Shown here piece after piece: positions 62,922 to 64,000 of a stretch of 64,000 bases of DNA. The translations under genes were made by a program, and so were the position numbers. The DNA is taken from contig NZ_FTOL01000005.1 of NCBI RefSeq assembly GCF_900156735.1, positions 186,001-250,000 on the forward strand, in the 5' to 3' direction. The notes under the pieces are model-generated. The model ran no database searches. It worked only from the letters and a program-made list of their open reading frames with translations, and was not told where the DNA came from. This DNA comes from Chryseobacterium ureilyticum. GTDB lineage: Bacteria; Bacteroidota; Bacteroidia; Flavobacteriales; Weeksellaceae. The first letter of the stretch is position 1; each line of letters starts with the position of its first letter.

Positions 62922-63851
62922 TTATTTAGGAATGTTGTTGCTTTTCTTTTTATAAAAATAATATCCGGCACCACCAATCAGGTATATAGGCCATAACGGA
63001 AGAAGGAAAAGGAAAATGGAAGTAATGACATCCCATCCTGATTCAATGGCGGCTAATGATTTTCCGCCAAAGGTTTTAGGCTCTTTTTCAATTTCGGTTT
63101 TATCTGTGATATTGACGTCGATGCTACAGATAGTATTGTCAACATAGTTACGTCCTGTAACCTGGATGTCTTTGGTTTCAATATCTCCGATATTACTGTT
63201 TAAGGCTTCTATTAATCCATCAAAATGCTGAATTGGTACTTTGATGTTCAAACTGTAAACCTTTTGGTTTTCATCACGCTGATTGGCTGATTCAATATAA
63301 GATTGGTTTTCACTTTTAACATATCCGTTATTTTTGATAGCTTCTTCTCTGATTATTTCTTTTACAGTTTCTGCATTATCCGCTTTTATCACAAGATAAC
63401 CGGTTTTCACCATTTTATCTTTAGGTACATTTAGTTCATAGTTGTCATTTTTAGGTTTTTCTTTATAAATAACCTTTGTTTCTTTAATAACTTTGGGTGC
63501 GGGAACATTGACAACGATTTTTTCAGACTTCTGAGCTGTAGAATCTTTTTTCTCGACTTTCGATTCCAGTTTTGTAGAAGCAATTTTTTCAGATAAAGAA
63601 TCTACCATTTTCGAAGTATTTTCTATTTTATCCTGAATGTCATTTTTAACACCTTCAATATCTTTTATTCTGATACTTGCAGAATCAAGTGCCTGGCTTG
63701 CTGTTTTGCTGGCATTATCAATAGCATCTGATGCAACAGCAGCTGTACTGTCTATACTATTAGCGGCTTCCTCTAGTTTGGAAACTCCACCTTTTTGGCT
63801 ACACGCAATAAAAGCGCCAGATATCGTAACTAGTAATATGAACTTTTTCAT
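62922..63851 (-). CDS. DUF4349 lipoprotein
   Basis: 309 residues from the ATG at 63851 (MKKFILLVTISGAFIACSQKGG); the frame is open a further 11 codons upstream but these do not belong to the signal peptide. Lipoprotein signal (FIAC), a long Ser/Ala/Asp-rich helical stalk (about 25-110), and the DUF4349 domain (about 145-280: VKTGYLVIKADNAETVKEII, KVYSLNIKVPIQHFDGLIEALNS), then one C-terminal membrane helix (SIFLFLLPLWPIYLIGGAGYYFY). DUF4349 resembles a two-ended envelope anchor; role unknown. Last gene in the window; the last 150 bases upstream hold no recognisable gene. Confidence 0.82.
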   Translation of the reverse strand: MKKFILLVTISGAFIACSQKGGVSKLEEAANSIDSTAAVASDAIDNASKTASQALDSASIRIKDIEGVKNDIQDKIENTSKMVDSLSEKIASTKLESKVEKKDSTAQKSEKIVVNVPAPKVIKETKVIYKEKPKNDNYELNVPKDKMVKTGYLVIKADNAETVKEIIREEAIKNNGYVKSENQSYIESANQRDENQKVYSLNIKVPIQHFDGLIEALNSNIGDIETKDIQVTGRNYVDNTICSIDVNITDKTEIEKEPKTFGGKSLAAIESGWDVITSIFLFLLPLWPIYLIGGAGYYFYKKKSNNIPK

Positions 63852-64000
63852 AATATTATTTTTTGATGAAGTAAAATTAGTCATGAAGCTTCTGAAGCAC
63901 TTGTAAATGAAATGTATTCTAATCGTAAAATTGTAACTGTAGCATTATCAGTGTTTTGTATTTGTTTTACAAAAGATTTACAAACTTTTTTTATACTGAA

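Noticed and set aside
1..64000. CRISPR arrays, prophage, insertion sequences, defence islands
   Set aside because: No regularly spaced repeats, transposase, integrase, phage structural or defence genes were recognised in any frame.

Overview
The window is a low-G+C chromosome segment from a member of the Bacteroidota, most likely family Weeksellaceae and close to Chryseobacterium. The lines of evidence are type IX secretion (T9SS) C-terminal sorting domains, Bacteroidota promoters (TTTG, about 18-20 bases, TAnnTTTG) with short leaders, an archaeal/eukaryote-type prolyl-tRNA synthetase, an E1 alpha-beta fusion dehydrogenase, a DnaQ-DnaE fusion polymerase, a DnaJ with only one zinc centre, and DUF5686 and DUF4349 proteins. 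The genus is inferred from gene content; no 16S rRNA gene is present. No tRNA, rRNA, CRISPR array, prophage or insertion sequence was found. Coding density is high, and many gene ends carry a clear hairpin terminator.

Layout. 1-8.5 kb: the 3' part of ilvA; a reverse operon of a DUF5686 outer-membrane protein, a small protein and an M28 peptidase; then alaS. 8.9-11.4 kb: an ECF sigma factor, its zinc anti-sigma factor, an RclC/YkgB-like membrane protein and an MsrA-MsrB fusion, which together look like an oxidant-stress operon. 11.4-15.4 kb: a tandem pair of paralogous membrane proteins, an AAA protein with altered Walker motifs, and a FAD oxidoreductase. 15.6-26 kb: housekeeping genes (prfB, DedA, a lipoprotein hydrolase, DUF808, dnaJ, grpE, an Nramp transporter with a dyad over its promoter, a DUF937-OmpA protein, proS).

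26.2-34.9 kb: a Gly/Trp/Tyr-rich lipoprotein with GFR repeats followed by a FadL-like outer-membrane protein; a methyltransferase and ZIP transporter pair; a THUMP RNA methyltransferase; a glycosyltransferase; and a Cys/Met-metabolism PLP enzyme divergent from an Lrp regulator. 35-43 kb: bestrophin, the branched-chain 2-oxoacid dehydrogenase E1 fusion and two tandem S8 proteases with T9SS-like tails. 43.2-54.2 kb: dnaE and two large modular T9SS surface proteins. 54.3-64 kb: a 52-residue membrane protein, a voltage-gated-type channel with a zinc ribbon, a secreted protein, a Nif3 / coiled-coil pair, a long-chain acyl-CoA ligase divergent from an acyl-CoA dehydrogenase, and a DUF4349 lipoprotein.

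Most of the window is core genome. The observations most worth following up are the sigma-anti-sigma-RclC-like-MsrAB operon, the mntH promoter dyad, the AAA protein with altered catalytic motifs, the polymerase with a fused exonuclease and an eroded PHP site, a 17-bp inverted repeat that bounds two intergenic regions, and several conserved proteins that have lost their zinc-binding cysteines.
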